Of a DNA stretch of 50,430 nucleotides, positions 38,943 through 48,266 are shown piece after piece. A model generated the notes under the pieces. It saw nothing but the letters and a program-made list of their open reading frames with translations, searched no databases and was not told where the DNA came from. Position numbers and translations under genes: made by a program. The number at the start of each line of letters is the position of its first letter. Positions within the stretch are counted from its first letter, which is position 1. Origin of the DNA: Nitrososphaerales archaeon (GTDB lineage Archaea > Thermoproteota > Nitrososphaeria > Nitrososphaerales > JACAEJ01); NCBI GenBank assembly GCA_013388925.1, contig JACAEJ010000015.1, positions 1 through 50,430 of the forward strand. Reading direction: 5' to 3'.

Positions 38943-40640
38943 TTGATCTTCTGTCTATCTGGCGGTGAAGGCTTGCATCGATCGGCCCCTCTCTTCAAGT
39001 TCTTCTCAGACATATGCGAGAGTATCAGGGATACGAGCAAGAAGTTGGTGAAGGTCGAAATTCTTTCCACCTATCTTCGAACTCTTGATGAGGATACTCT
39101 GCCTATAGTCTCTAGGTTCCTCTCTGGCATTGTTTTCCCAAGGGGGAGCAAAAAAGAGGTCTACATTGGGTACTCCACACTTGTAGATGTGATCTTGGAG
39201 ATTTCAGGCACAAACTCAAGAAGGTTTAGAGATACTTACCTGAAATACGGAGACCTCGGCTCTACGGCAGAAGAGTTGCTTGGCAAAAAAGCTTTTGTCT
39301 CCCTTATCAAGAGAGATCTGACTATAAGGGACGTCTATCAAGAGTTTGAGAAGGCGGCATCCATAATGGGTGCAAGGGCGGTAGAAGGCAGGAAGGGCAT
39401 TCTGAGAGGTCTTTTCTTGGACGCAAGCCCAATCGAAGCGAAGTACTTGATAAAGATACTTACAGGAGAGTTGCGCATAGGTCTTACTCAAGGCCTTGTA
39501 GAGGAGGCTATAGCTAGGGCCTTCGATTACAGTATAAAAGAAATCAAGAAGGCTCAATTGGTCATCGGCGACATAGGCACCACGGCCCTTTTGGCATTTC
39601 AACGCAAGCTTCAAGAGGCCGAGCCAAGGCTGATGCAACCCTTGAGCTATATGCTGGCCGATACAATGCAAAGTGCTAAAGAGATAGAACAGTATTACAA
39701 AAGGGAGCTCTATGCCGAGTTCAAGTATGACGGAATCAGGGTCCAAGTTCACAAGCGTGATAATGATGTAGCCATCTACTCGAGAAATCTGGAGGAAATA
39801 ACCAGCGATTTCCCTGAAATTGTAGAAGGACTCAGAAGGATTCCTCACAAATTCATCTTTGATGGCGAGATAGTCCCTTTCAGGAAAAATACACCCTTAC
39901 ACTTTCAAGAGCTTCAGCGAAGGCTAAGAAGAAAGAAGTTGGGCCCCGAAATATTGGGTGAAGTTCCTGTAGTTCTGTTCGTCTATGACTTGCTCTACCT
40001 GAATGGGAGGGCTCTTTTCGATGGACCTTTTCATGAGAGGAGAAGACACCTCGAATCCCTAAGGCTCAATGGTCTGATAAGAACCTCGTACATAAGAAGG
40101 GTCAGGAACGTTGATGAGATAGAGGAGCTATTCGAACTGAGTAGGAGGCTGGGCCATGAGGGGCTGGTGTTAAAGGACCCGTCTTCACCATACACGCCAG
40201 GAAAAAGGGGCAAGAAGTGGGTGAAGCTGAAAAAAGAGCTTGACACTCTTGACGCGGTGATTGTAATGGCTGAGTATGGTCATGGGAAGAGGGCTGGCCT
40301 CTACTCCGATTATACCTTTGCTGTCAGAGATGGCCAGACGCTAAGGGTCATAGGCAAGGCCTATTCTGGCTTGACTGATGAAGAGATTCTTGAAATGACG
40401 AATAAGCTAAGGACCTTGGCCCTAGAGGGCCGAGATTCCCTACTCGTAGTGAATCCAGAGATAGTGTTAGAGGTAGCCTTCGATAGCGTTCAAAGGAGCG
40501 ATAGGCACGACAGTGGATACGCCCTGCGCTTTCCTAGGATTAAAAGGATTCGTTACGACAAGGGGCTCATGGACATTGATAGTCTAGCTAAGGTAAAGAG
40601 CATATACCTAAAGAAGCATATCAATGAGACCAGAATCTAA
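38943..40640 (+). CDS. lig: ATP-dependent DNA ligase
   Basis: ELYAEFKYDGIRVQVH active-site KYDG; FDGEIVPF; EGLVLKDP; KKWVKLKKE. Confidence 0.94.
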   Translation: MIFCLSGGEGLHRSAPLFKFFSDICESIRDTSKKLVKVEILSTYLRTLDEDTLPIVSRFLSGIVFPRGSKKEVYIGYSTLVDVILEISGTNSRRFRDTYLKYGDLGSTAEELLGKKAFVSLIKRDLTIRDVYQEFEKAASIMGARAVEGRKGILRGLFLDASPIEAKYLIKILTGELRIGLTQGLVEEAIARAFDYSIKEIKKAQLVIGDIGTTALLAFQRKLQEAEPRLMQPLSYMLADTMQSAKEIEQYYKRELYAEFKYDGIRVQVHKRDNDVAIYSRNLEEITSDFPEIVEGLRRIPHKFIFDGEIVPFRKNTPLHFQELQRRLRRKKLGPEILGEVPVVLFVYDLLYLNGRALFDGPFHERRRHLESLRLNGLIRTSYIRRVRNVDEIEELFELSRRLGHEGLVLKDPSSPYTPGKRGKKWVKLKKELDTLDAVIVMAEYGHGKRAGLYSDYTFAVRDGQTLRVIGKAYSGLTDEEILEMTNKLRTLALEGRDSLLVVNPEIVLEVAFDSVQRSDRHDSGYALRFPRIKRIRYDKGLMDIDSLAKVKSIYLKKHINETRI

Positions 40641-41106
40641 GAAGGGAAAAAATAAAAAAGAGTTAGAAAATAGCGTTCTACTCGATCTTGGACAGAGCCT
40701 CGGTTATTTCATCATAGATGATAAAGGCAGAATCAGACACATATATTCAAAAGTAAAGACGGGCTCCCATGCCAAAGAAATCTTGGCCAAATTGAAAGAG
40801 CTCAACGGAATGGCAAAGAGAATTAAAGGAAAAATTCTGACAGCTTTGCATTCTTGGCAAGAAATGGGAGTTTGGACTTCGTTCTTTGACTACTCTCGAA
40901 CTAGGAATCGTATACGAGAGAGGAAGAATATGGCTATACCCTCTACCAGCGCTATGAGTGCCAAGATTATGATGATCAGATACTGGAAGATGGTCATTTC
41001 AGAGAGTCTGTCTGTCAATATATGGCTTATCACGAAACCAGAAGTGGCCGAGCCTGTAGCATCGATCGTTGAATTTATGATCTGTGCATCGAATACCACA
41101 AGATAA
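40624..41106 (+). CDS. Hypothetical protein; C-terminal half antisense to the sialidase-like gene and doubtful
   Basis: 17-nt overlap with lig; protein-like N-terminal ~90 aa; last 217 nt overlap the convergent gene. Confidence 0.4.
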   Translation: MRPESKKGKNKKELENSVLLDLGQSLGYFIIDDKGRIRHIYSKVKTGSHAKEILAKLKELNGMAKRIKGKILTALHSWQEMGVWTSFFDYSRTRNRIRERKNMAIPSTSAMSAKIMMIRYWKMVISESLSVNIWLITKPEVAEPVASIVEFMICASNTTR

Positions 41107-43034
41107 GTGCCGAAGGGTGCGTCTCCGGGGATGGGGTAACTCGCCATGTAAAGACCGTCATCTATCTGTTGTATCATCAGATTTGCGCTGGAGTCATCAG
41201 GAAGGTAGATTCTGGCGGAGAGGCTAGTTGCATTGATCGGTTGACCATGCAAAGATGTCTTTGCATATATGCTGGCCGTCTCTCCTCGAAAGAGGTTCGA
41301 GCCCGATTCTACGTCTATGAGTATGGGGGTATCGTCCACCATGGTGAAAGGCTCCTCGACCCATACGTTGCCATCGGTTGCCTTGATGATGTGGGCGCCA
41401 TACTCAGATAAGGACACCGTAAACCTGACTTCCGCCATGCCTACAGCGTCTGTCGTAACAAATCCAATAGTCTCGTCATCGAACATTATCAGAACCTCTG
41501 AAAAGGGATCGAAGCCCGCCACAGTACTTTCTACACTAGTACCTATAGCCCCTGAATCTGGCTCTATTTCCATGCTTACGAGCTCCGTCGCTATTGTGGA
41601 GAAGTAGACAGTATCATCAAGCCCAAAGGCCAATGTCGGGTCTCCTGTCAAGTATATACTCTCCACCCCTGGCAAAGGGCCTTCTACCCATGTGCTACCA
41701 CCATCGACGCTAGTATAGTACCATGCTTCGACAAATCGGTTGCGATAGTCATGCGCTCCTACAACTATGTTGGTTGGGTCTTCTGGGTTCACCGCTATGG
41801 TTGGCTCGTTCTGTATCGATAAGCCCAACCTTGTTATGGCATCTTGGTTAATGCGTATGTTGTCAAAGTCAGGGCTCCCAGCCATGTAAATATCTTGGTC
41901 CCCATCGTTTCTCATATCCGTCCAGACGGCAAAGACTTCATCATCACTCGTTTGGGCCAAATCGAAGTAATCGCCCATAAAGTAAATGTCCTGGATTGTT
42001 GGGTCGGAGGACACGGTAGTAATGAGCTCATCGGTTCCAAGCCCATCTACAAAGGGACCCGTGAAGGGTACGCTGTCATAGTATACGTTGTAAAGATAGT
42101 TGTCGGGGTCATCTCTTCTATCACCCCAAATCATGTGAATTCTTCCATCTGGTGTTACCGCAATGTTAGGGAAGAACTGAGAGTTAGGAGTATCATCATC
42201 GTTCACGAGTACGGGCGAGTCCCATGTTTCTCCTCCATCATCAGACCTAGTGAGGTAGATGTCTTCTACGAAAATAGGATCGTAGGCTGCAAAGACGGCA
42301 TAGACATAATCGGAATCGATGGAGTCTACGGCTATCATCGGGAACATAGAAGCCCATGCCCTAAAGAACGTGGGTGGTAGATCATAGCCTATCTCTGGCA
42401 TGGTGGCCATGACTACAGGAATGCTAAAAGTTTCCCCTCCATCGGTAGACTTTACCATCATCAAAGAGAAGTCTCCCAACAGCCAACCATCGTCAAGGCT
42501 GTCATAATACGCTACGTAAACGGTTCCATCGGGTCCTACGGCAGGCATAGACCCTTGCACGAGGCGAGAAAGGCTATCGAACTTTGGGCTGATCGAAATA
42601 GGATCCGACCATGTCTGACCCCCATCCGTTGATCTTGAGAGGACTATCTCAGTATATTCCGTGCCTTTTCCAAAGGTTAACCTCGTCCAGCTCACATACA
42701 CATTGCCTTCATAGTCGCTATCTAAGCTTGAGTCCACCGTTATCCAAGGCTTGTCATGAAAGACGCTTCTGGAGCCTTCTGCGACAACTACCGATGCATC
42801 AAACGTTAGGCCACCATCAGTTGACTTCCAGACCCTTATGTCCAATGACTGTGTGGTTATATCTGGGCTAAAACCTCTTGTACTGAAAAAGTGCCCAACA
42901 ACTCCTGAAAAATGTTTGAGAGCATCATCAGAACTAGATAGAGCCTGAGGGGCGATTGGTACTATCATCATTGTCAAGATCATAAGAGTAGTTAAGAACA
43001 CGAATCTAGCCTTATACTTGCTAGGCATGACCAT
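40890..43034 (-). CDS. Secreted BNR/Asp-box (sialidase-fold-like) beta-propeller protein with C-terminal TM anchor
   Basis: Five Asp-box motifs (STDGGLTF, STDGGQTW, STDGGETF, SDDGGETW, SVDGGSTW); signal peptide; terminal TM plus basic tail. Confidence 0.85.
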   Translation of the reverse strand: MVMPSKYKARFVFLTTLMILTMMIVPIAPQALSSSDDALKHFSGVVGHFFSTRGFSPDITTQSLDIRVWKSTDGGLTFDASVVVAEGSRSVFHDKPWITVDSSLDSDYEGNVYVSWTRLTFGKGTEYTEIVLSRSTDGGQTWSDPISISPKFDSLSRLVQGSMPAVGPDGTVYVAYYDSLDDGWLLGDFSLMMVKSTDGGETFSIPVVMATMPEIGYDLPPTFFRAWASMFPMIAVDSIDSDYVYAVFAAYDPIFVEDIYLTRSDDGGETWDSPVLVNDDDTPNSQFFPNIAVTPDGRIHMIWGDRRDDPDNYLYNVYYDSVPFTGPFVDGLGTDELITTVSSDPTIQDIYFMGDYFDLAQTSDDEVFAVWTDMRNDGDQDIYMAGSPDFDNIRINQDAITRLGLSIQNEPTIAVNPEDPTNIVVGAHDYRNRFVEAWYYTSVDGGSTWVEGPLPGVESIYLTGDPTLAFGLDDTVYFSTIATELVSMEIEPDSGAIGTSVESTVAGFDPFSEVLIMFDDETIGFVTTDAVGMAEVRFTVSLSEYGAHIIKATDGNVWVEEPFTMVDDTPILIDVESGSNLFRGETASIYAKTSLHGQPINATSLSARIYLPDDSSANLMIQQIDDGLYMASYPIPGDAPFGTYLVVFDAQIINSTIDATGSATSGFVISHILTDRLSEMTIFQYLIIIILALIALVEGIAIFFLSRIRFLVRE

Positions 43035-43074
43035 GATATCTTAAATTAGCTTATATAAGTCTATCATGTTCATT

Positions 43075-44115
43075 TCATGGGGTTAGCACCGCTCTGCCCT
43101 CTATCTCACTGTGCTTTAGCCTCCTCAAGATTTCATTGGCTTCTTCAAGCCCATGCCTCTCAACTAAGATGCGAATTCCCCCGTCCTTCGCTATCTTGAT
43201 GACTTCCCGCATATCCTTCCTTGTGCCTATGAGTGTCCCCTTGACAATCTTCTCCTCATAGTATGGAAACTCTTTGATTGATCCTGAAATGCCCAGTACT
43301 ACAATCCCTCCAGGCTTCGTGGCCTTTAACGCCTCTTCTATGGCTCTATCATAGGGGGCGAAGACTATGGAAGAGTCTGCGTAGTTCGTCCTCCTGAAGT
43401 ATTTTACAATGTCCTCTTCCTCTGGTGAAACCACAGAGTGTGCACCGAGCTCAGAGGAGACTTTGAGATGCTTCTTGCTTCTGCTTACAGCAACGACCTT
43501 AGCACCCCGAAGCTTGGCCATCTGTAGAGCGACCTGTCCCACTCCTCCCATCCCAAAGATTGCAACGGTCTTGCCAAGAGAAGCATCGCTATACTCGACG
43601 GCTTTGTAGGCCGTAACACCGGGGCAAAAGAGTGGGGTCGCCTCAAGATCATCTAAATTGTCTGGCACCTTGTAAACAAAGCGATACGGGGCTTTGATAT
43701 ATTCAGCATAGCCTCCATCGACAGACTGACCTGTCAACACTTTTCTTTTGCAAAGATTCTCCCTCCCACCAAGACAATAATCGCAGACACCACAGGCGTG
43801 GTACAGAGGTTGTATGCCAACTCTCTCTCCAACTTCCAAACCCTCTACACCTCTACTTATAGAGTCGATTGTGCCGACTATTTCGTGGCCTGGAATGATA
43901 GGTAGCTTAGTTGGAAAGCCACGCTTTACCCACTCCCCCTCTATCATATGCAGATTTGAGCGGCATACACCACAAGCTCTGATTTTCACCAAGACTTCTT
44001 CTTCACTTAAAGAAGGAACATCTACGGAGGCCACTCTCAAGGGCCTACTCTCTATGGGCGCGGTTTTGTCAAGAAGGACGGCCTTCAAGGTCTCTCGAGA
44101 CTTTTTTAAAGGCAA
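43075..44115 (-). CDS. Zinc-dependent alcohol dehydrogenase (MDR family)
   Basis: IRACGVCRSNLHMIEGEW, PGHEIVGTI, structural-zinc CGVCDYCLGGRENLC, FGMGGVGQVALQ. Confidence 0.92.
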   Translation of the reverse strand: MPLKKSRETLKAVLLDKTAPIESRPLRVASVDVPSLSEEEVLVKIRACGVCRSNLHMIEGEWVKRGFPTKLPIIPGHEIVGTIDSISRGVEGLEVGERVGIQPLYHACGVCDYCLGGRENLCKRKVLTGQSVDGGYAEYIKAPYRFVYKVPDNLDDLEATPLFCPGVTAYKAVEYSDASLGKTVAIFGMGGVGQVALQMAKLRGAKVVAVSRSKKHLKVSSELGAHSVVSPEEEDIVKYFRRTNYADSSIVFAPYDRAIEEALKATKPGGIVVLGISGSIKEFPYYEEKIVKGTLIGTRKDMREVIKIAKDGGIRILVERHGLEEANEILRRLKHSEIEGRAVLTP

Positions 44116-44192
44116 GATTGGTGATAAGTTTTACGCATTCTTGAGCGCTAAAAGGTTAATAAAGCAAGTTACTCTATATACAAGGACTAGGG

Positions 44193-44357
44193 TTGGCAGA
44201 AGTCGCCGATGAGACATACATAAAGCGCTGTGCAAAATGTGGCAAGAAGATAATCAAGCCCGTTCTATATCATGGTTACGTCTTCTGTTCGGATGATTGC
44301 AAGAAGGAATTTATGTCTTCCAAAAAGCCTCTTGGAACAAAACGAAGGAAAGCATAA
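44193..44357 (+). CDS. Small (54 aa) zinc-finger protein, TTG start, missing from ORF track
   Basis: Manual translation (M)AEVADETYIKRCAKCGKKIIKPVLYHGYVFCSDDCKKEFMSSKKPLGTKRRKA*; CxxC...CxxxC TRASH/MYM-like zinc-knuckle pattern. Confidence 0.7.
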   Translation: MAEVADETYIKRCAKCGKKIIKPVLYHGYVFCSDDCKKEFMSSKKPLGTKRRKA

Positions 44358-44390
44358 ATAACTATCCCATTATCTAATCAACGTCTAACC

Positions 44391-44537
44391 ATGCAACAGA
44401 TGGATACTTCAAAGAACTTCGTTAAGGAAGGTTTTGGAAGTATTATTGTTAGAGATTCGTATAGGATTTCTAACGATCCATCTATGAAGGCTGTTAGGGA
44501 TTATTTTCTCATTCACTGCTTTTTCCGAAGAGAATAG
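44391..44537 (+). CDS. Small hypothetical ORF (48 aa)
   Basis: MQQMDTSKNFVKEGFGSIIVRDSYRISNDPSMKAVRDYFLIHCFFRRE*; TATA-like ATAAATA ~31 nt upstream. Confidence 0.3.
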   Translation: MQQMDTSKNFVKEGFGSIIVRDSYRISNDPSMKAVRDYFLIHCFFRRE

Positions 44538-44552
44538 TACAAGATTGTCTCG

Positions 44553-45161
44553 ATGGTAGAGAAGGCAAGCAACCATTTTGGAAAAGGCTTGAAAATGTCA
44601 ATCAAGACAAATCCCCTAAGAAGATACGAAGAGTACGCCTATGTTCTAGACTTTATTCCTCATGGCAAATCCTCGACTGTAAGAGAGAGGGAGGGACCCT
44701 TGGTCCAGGCCATAGGAGAAGAATGGCTGACCCTGCTGGAGGTACTGGCCATGAACAGGGTGACCTTCGAGTTTGGAGAGAGGATCTGCATAGCAAGGGA
44801 GGGAAGGACGAAGGTGGTGAGCGTTCTTGGGAAGCTCGAATACAAGGATCTGACGAACGAAGCAAAGAATGAGCTACCCGTAGTATGTGAGAAGATGGTG
44901 AGGGAGAACGAGAAGAAGTACGTAGCCTACTTTAACGAACTACAACCCGTAACTCCAAGACTTCATGCCCTTGAGTTGATACCCGGAATAGGCAAGACCT
45001 TCATGAAACAGATACTTAATGGGCGAGAGAAGAAACCCTTCGAGAGCTTCGATGACATTCAATCAAGGATAGGGTTTAGGGATCCAGCAAAGCAGATAGC
45101 AAAGCGCTTGGTTGATGAGATATCAGGAAGTGCTAGGATAACCATATTTGTGAGGAAATGA
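44553..45161 (+). CDS. DUF655 RNA-binding-like protein
   Basis: YEEYAYVLDFIPHGKS, LHALELIPGIGKTFMKQILNGREKKPFESFDDIQSR; just upstream of ksgA as is common in archaea. Confidence 0.9.
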   Translation: MVEKASNHFGKGLKMSIKTNPLRRYEEYAYVLDFIPHGKSSTVREREGPLVQAIGEEWLTLLEVLAMNRVTFEFGERICIAREGRTKVVSVLGKLEYKDLTNEAKNELPVVCEKMVRENEKKYVAYFNELQPVTPRLHALELIPGIGKTFMKQILNGREKKPFESFDDIQSRIGFRDPAKQIAKRLVDEISGSARITIFVRK

Positions 45162-45180
45162 AGGTGCGAGTTCGAAGTCA

Positions 45181-45987
45181 TTGTATTTAGAAAAATCTTC
45201 CAGTAGATCTGAAAAAAGGGCATACAACAGACGGATGAAGAGAAGAAGACTAGGGCAGCATTGGCTTGTAGATGATGAGTTGCTCAAAGGAATGGTAAAG
45301 TCTGCGAACGTGTCCAAGAACGACATAGTCTTTGAGATGGGCTCTGGAACTGGCAACCTCACAGAGATTCTATGTAAAAGAGCAAAGAAGGTGTTCTCAT
45401 ACGAGATAGACAAATCTCTTTTTAGCATCGCCAAATCAAGACTGATTAGATTTAAGAATCTAAAGCTAATTAATGGGGATGCCCTCGAGTCTGGGTATAA
45501 GTTCAATAAATTGATCTCGAACATACCTTACTCCAAATCGGGTAAGTTCATAGAATGGTTGAGTAAGAAGGATTTTGATAAGGCTATAGTAACCGTTCAA
45601 AAAGAATTTGCAGATAAGCTACTCTCCCAAACAGGCTCCAAGTACTATAGGGCCATCACCATCATAGCAAGGTCGAGCTTCGAAATAGAGCCATTGAAGT
45701 TGGTTGGCAGAGAAGCCTTTGAGCCTAGACCGAGGGTAACTTCTTTGATTCTCTTGTTGAAGCCAAAGCAAGACAGGATGGATGACTCCGTTATTCTTTA
45801 CACAAAACTACTCTTTTCTTTTCGTGGTAAAAAGGTTGTAAACGCCATAAAGACTATCTGTGAAAAGTATGGCAAAGACTATGATGCCATGCTAAAGAAA
45901 CTAGATTCTGAAACCCAACAGAAGAGGGTAGAGCATTTGGAGGTTGAAGAATCGGTAAGAATGGCTAAAGAATTATCGAGCCTTTGA
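45181..45987 (+). CDS. ksgA: rRNA adenine dimethyltransferase KsgA/Dim1 (RsmA)
   Basis: LGQHWLVDDELL, VFEMGSGTGNLTEIL, LISNIPYSKSGKFIEWL. Confidence 0.93.
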   Translation: MYLEKSSSRSEKRAYNRRMKRRRLGQHWLVDDELLKGMVKSANVSKNDIVFEMGSGTGNLTEILCKRAKKVFSYEIDKSLFSIAKSRLIRFKNLKLINGDALESGYKFNKLISNIPYSKSGKFIEWLSKKDFDKAIVTVQKEFADKLLSQTGSKYYRAITIIARSSFEIEPLKLVGREAFEPRPRVTSLILLLKPKQDRMDDSVILYTKLLFSFRGKKVVNAIKTICEKYGKDYDAMLKKLDSETQQKRVEHLEVEESVRMAKELSSL

Positions 45988-46536
45988 TGCTTCCATCACA
46001 AAGATATCTTCAAAGAACATTTTGCGTGATCCTATCTTTCTAACCCTGAACCCCCTCTCCTTTAGCATCTCTATAGCTTTATCATAGCTCGATATGATTG
46101 ACGAGACAAATACCATCTTCCCTGAATTTGATATCGATCTTAATGAGTGGACTATGAATTTCACCATAACCTCTATACCCTCTTTGCCCCCGTCCACTGC
46201 TATGTCAACGATCTTCTTAGAAGGAAGGTAGGGAGGGTTGAATACGATAAGGTCAAAGCATCCTTCACGAAAGGGGCTTGCTCCGTCACAGCAGATGAGC
46301 TCAACGTTACTACACTTAAAAGATTTCAACCTCTCTTTTGCATCTCTTAAAGCCCTTCTGCTTATATCCGTCCCTGCCACAAAGAGGCTTCTTTTGGAGA
46401 GCTCTGCTGTTACAAAGCCTGAGCCCACCCCTATCTCTAGCACATTTTTGCCACAGTATCTTCTGACAGCATCGGTAAGCAGGAAGGTATCCTCTGCTGG
46501 TTCGTAGGAACCATGTCTCACGCTTTTGAATAACAA
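45973..46536 (-). CDS. HemK/PrmC-family N5-glutamine methyltransferase
   Basis: VLEIGVGSGFVTAELSK, FDLIVFNPPYLPS (NPPY motif). Confidence 0.9.
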   Translation of the reverse strand: MLFKSVRHGSYEPAEDTFLLTDAVRRYCGKNVLEIGVGSGFVTAELSKRSLFVAGTDISRRALRDAKERLKSFKCSNVELICCDGASPFREGCFDLIVFNPPYLPSKKIVDIAVDGGKEGIEVMVKFIVHSLRSISNSGKMVFVSSIISSYDKAIEMLKERGFRVRKIGSRKMFFEDIFVMEASKAR

Positions 46537-46783
46537 GAATGACTAATTTAACTTAACCTTGCATTTTCGTTATGGTGATCGACCGATGCCCTGAGCAAGG
46601 AGGAGGACGTAGAAAAGCAGGAAATTAGCAATACCTTAAGAAAAAGACTTAAATTCTTAATTCTCTTTGTTTCATGGTTGATTGTGCCTATCTTAGTCTG
46701 CATAACCGTATCCATGGCCTTCTTCGCCAGAAGCGTGGCTAACCAAATCAAACATCAAGTCTTGAGCATGTTTGTTTTACGAA

Positions 46784-47038
46784 CTAATACTTCTTGAGGA
46801 ACCAAGTTTTATCGAATTCTTTGATCTGCTTGACTGTAGTTTCAGGCTTCCAGACTACACGCATTGCTATGTCCTTCTCCATGTTTATGCCCTTGTAGAG
46901 TTCCAGCCAGATGAAGGCAGGTATTGTATAGACAGCTATGGCGAGCTTACCAGCATCAGTTACGAACTCTTTATACCTCTCCTTTCTTATGATATAGACG
47001 CTGTCAAAGGTTGTTTCCAACGTTTCACCTTTAAGCAT
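46784..47038 (-). CDS. Hypothetical small protein
   Basis: 84-aa ORF with one hydrophobic stretch; no recognised motif. Confidence 0.5.
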   Translation of the reverse strand: MLKGETLETTFDSVYIIRKERYKEFVTDAGKLAIAVYTIPAFIWLELYKGINMEKDIAMRVVWKPETTVKQIKEFDKTWFLKKY

Positions 47039-47108
47039 GAAGAGTGAACCGTTACATAAGTTTTACGTTGATTAGGACGTATTCTAATAGAACTGAGATG
47101 GGATTTTG

Positions 47109-48266
47109 TTAACTAGCGTCCAGACGACCTCTAATCTCTATCATATCCCCATCCTTTAGCTCAAAGCCTTTACCAACCCTTATCCCATCTAGTTCATCCT
47201 TCCTCCAGACCCTAGCATATTGAAAGAACTTAACCAAATCCTTATGAATCTTCTCAGCGACTTCAACAACCCTTGCTCCTCTCCTCATTATTAGGGGTCT
47301 TCTTTCTGGCTCCTTCCCTATCCCTTTCGTATGTATTCGAATGAGTCCGAGCCCTCCTAGAATGTGTGATGCGAGGGCATCTGAACTGGTGGACGAATCA
47401 AGAACTATTACGTTGGGAGTTAGAGCCTTCAATTGTTCAGACTGATCCTTTCTTAAAGTGACAAAGAAGGCCTTCTTCATTATTCTCCCGAATAGCGATG
47501 ACTCAACGTCATCAAGGGTGGCGTCTCTAGCTATCTTGACTATTGCATTTCTAACTTTATAGCCAGACATGAAGTCTACTATATCTCTGTCATTACAGAA
47601 ATCCGATGATCCTGCCACCCTTATCCCCCCACTTGGTGTTGATACTATCTCTACCCGTGGATAGTTCAATTGAATGTCTATGTTATGGCCTTCAAACCAG
47701 TCTATGACGTCTTTTGCATAATTCGGGGGCTCGTAACCCAAGGCTACAAGTATGCCATCGGCGTTTCTGATCAGGCTCATAAAGCGCTCCAACTTTTCTT
47801 CACTCATCCTCTTGTCAAAAGGTGCAACTATAAGCTGGAATTGGACACCGAGTCCTTTGAATACTCCCAGTACGGGTTTCGTCAGCGTCTCATGGTACTT
47901 TATGTGAGTTCCTGCTAGAAGATTGAAGAAAGAAGTGGCTGTCTCTAAGCTCCCAACAATAGCCATCTGGATGAACTCTTCCTTCTTGATTGCCCACTCT
48001 GATCGGGATGAGCCTTTGCGTCTTGCTTTAATTTTCTCTAATTCCTCCTCCAAGGATGCCATCTGCCTTTTGATGGAGACTTCGAGTTTTTCAGTTCCTT
48101 TGTGCTTGTGGAAGCTGGAGTAGAATTCTTTTAATAGACGAAGCTTGGTGGCTGGATCTCTAGCAGCTTTAGCCTCCGCCCACTTCGCCTTCGCCTTCTC
48201 TGGTAGGTTTGTGACCATCATGCTCAAATATGTAGGGAAAGAGTAAAAGATTTTGGTTATTCCCAT
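47109..48266 (-). CDS. DRG/Obg-related TGS-domain protein with degenerate GTPase domain
   Basis: C-terminal TGS GLIRIHTKGIGKEPERRPLIMRRGARVVEVAEKIHKDLVKFFQYARVW...GKGFELKDGDMIEIRG; G1 region reads IVGSLETATSFFNLLAG (no GKS). Confidence 0.8.
   Translation of the reverse strand: MGITKIFYSFPTYLSMMVTNLPEKAKAKWAEAKAARDPATKLRLLKEFYSSFHKHKGTEKLEVSIKRQMASLEEELEKIKARRKGSSRSEWAIKKEEFIQMAIVGSLETATSFFNLLAGTHIKYHETLTKPVLGVFKGLGVQFQLIVAPFDKRMSEEKLERFMSLIRNADGILVALGYEPPNYAKDVIDWFEGHNIDIQLNYPRVEIVSTPSGGIRVAGSSDFCNDRDIVDFMSGYKVRNAIVKIARDATLDDVESSLFGRIMKKAFFVTLRKDQSEQLKALTPNVIVLDSSTSSDALASHILGGLGLIRIHTKGIGKEPERRPLIMRRGARVVEVAEKIHKDLVKFFQYARVWRKDELDGIRVGKGFELKDGDMIEIRGRLDAS

Noticed and set aside
46563-46796. 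Plus-strand open frame encoding a single-TM peptide (LSKEEDVEKQEISNTLRKRLKFLILFVSWLIVPILVCITVSMAFFARSV...)
   Set aside because: No ATG/GTG/TTG start is available upstream after the in-frame stop; plausible remnant or non-canonical start but not supportable as a gene.
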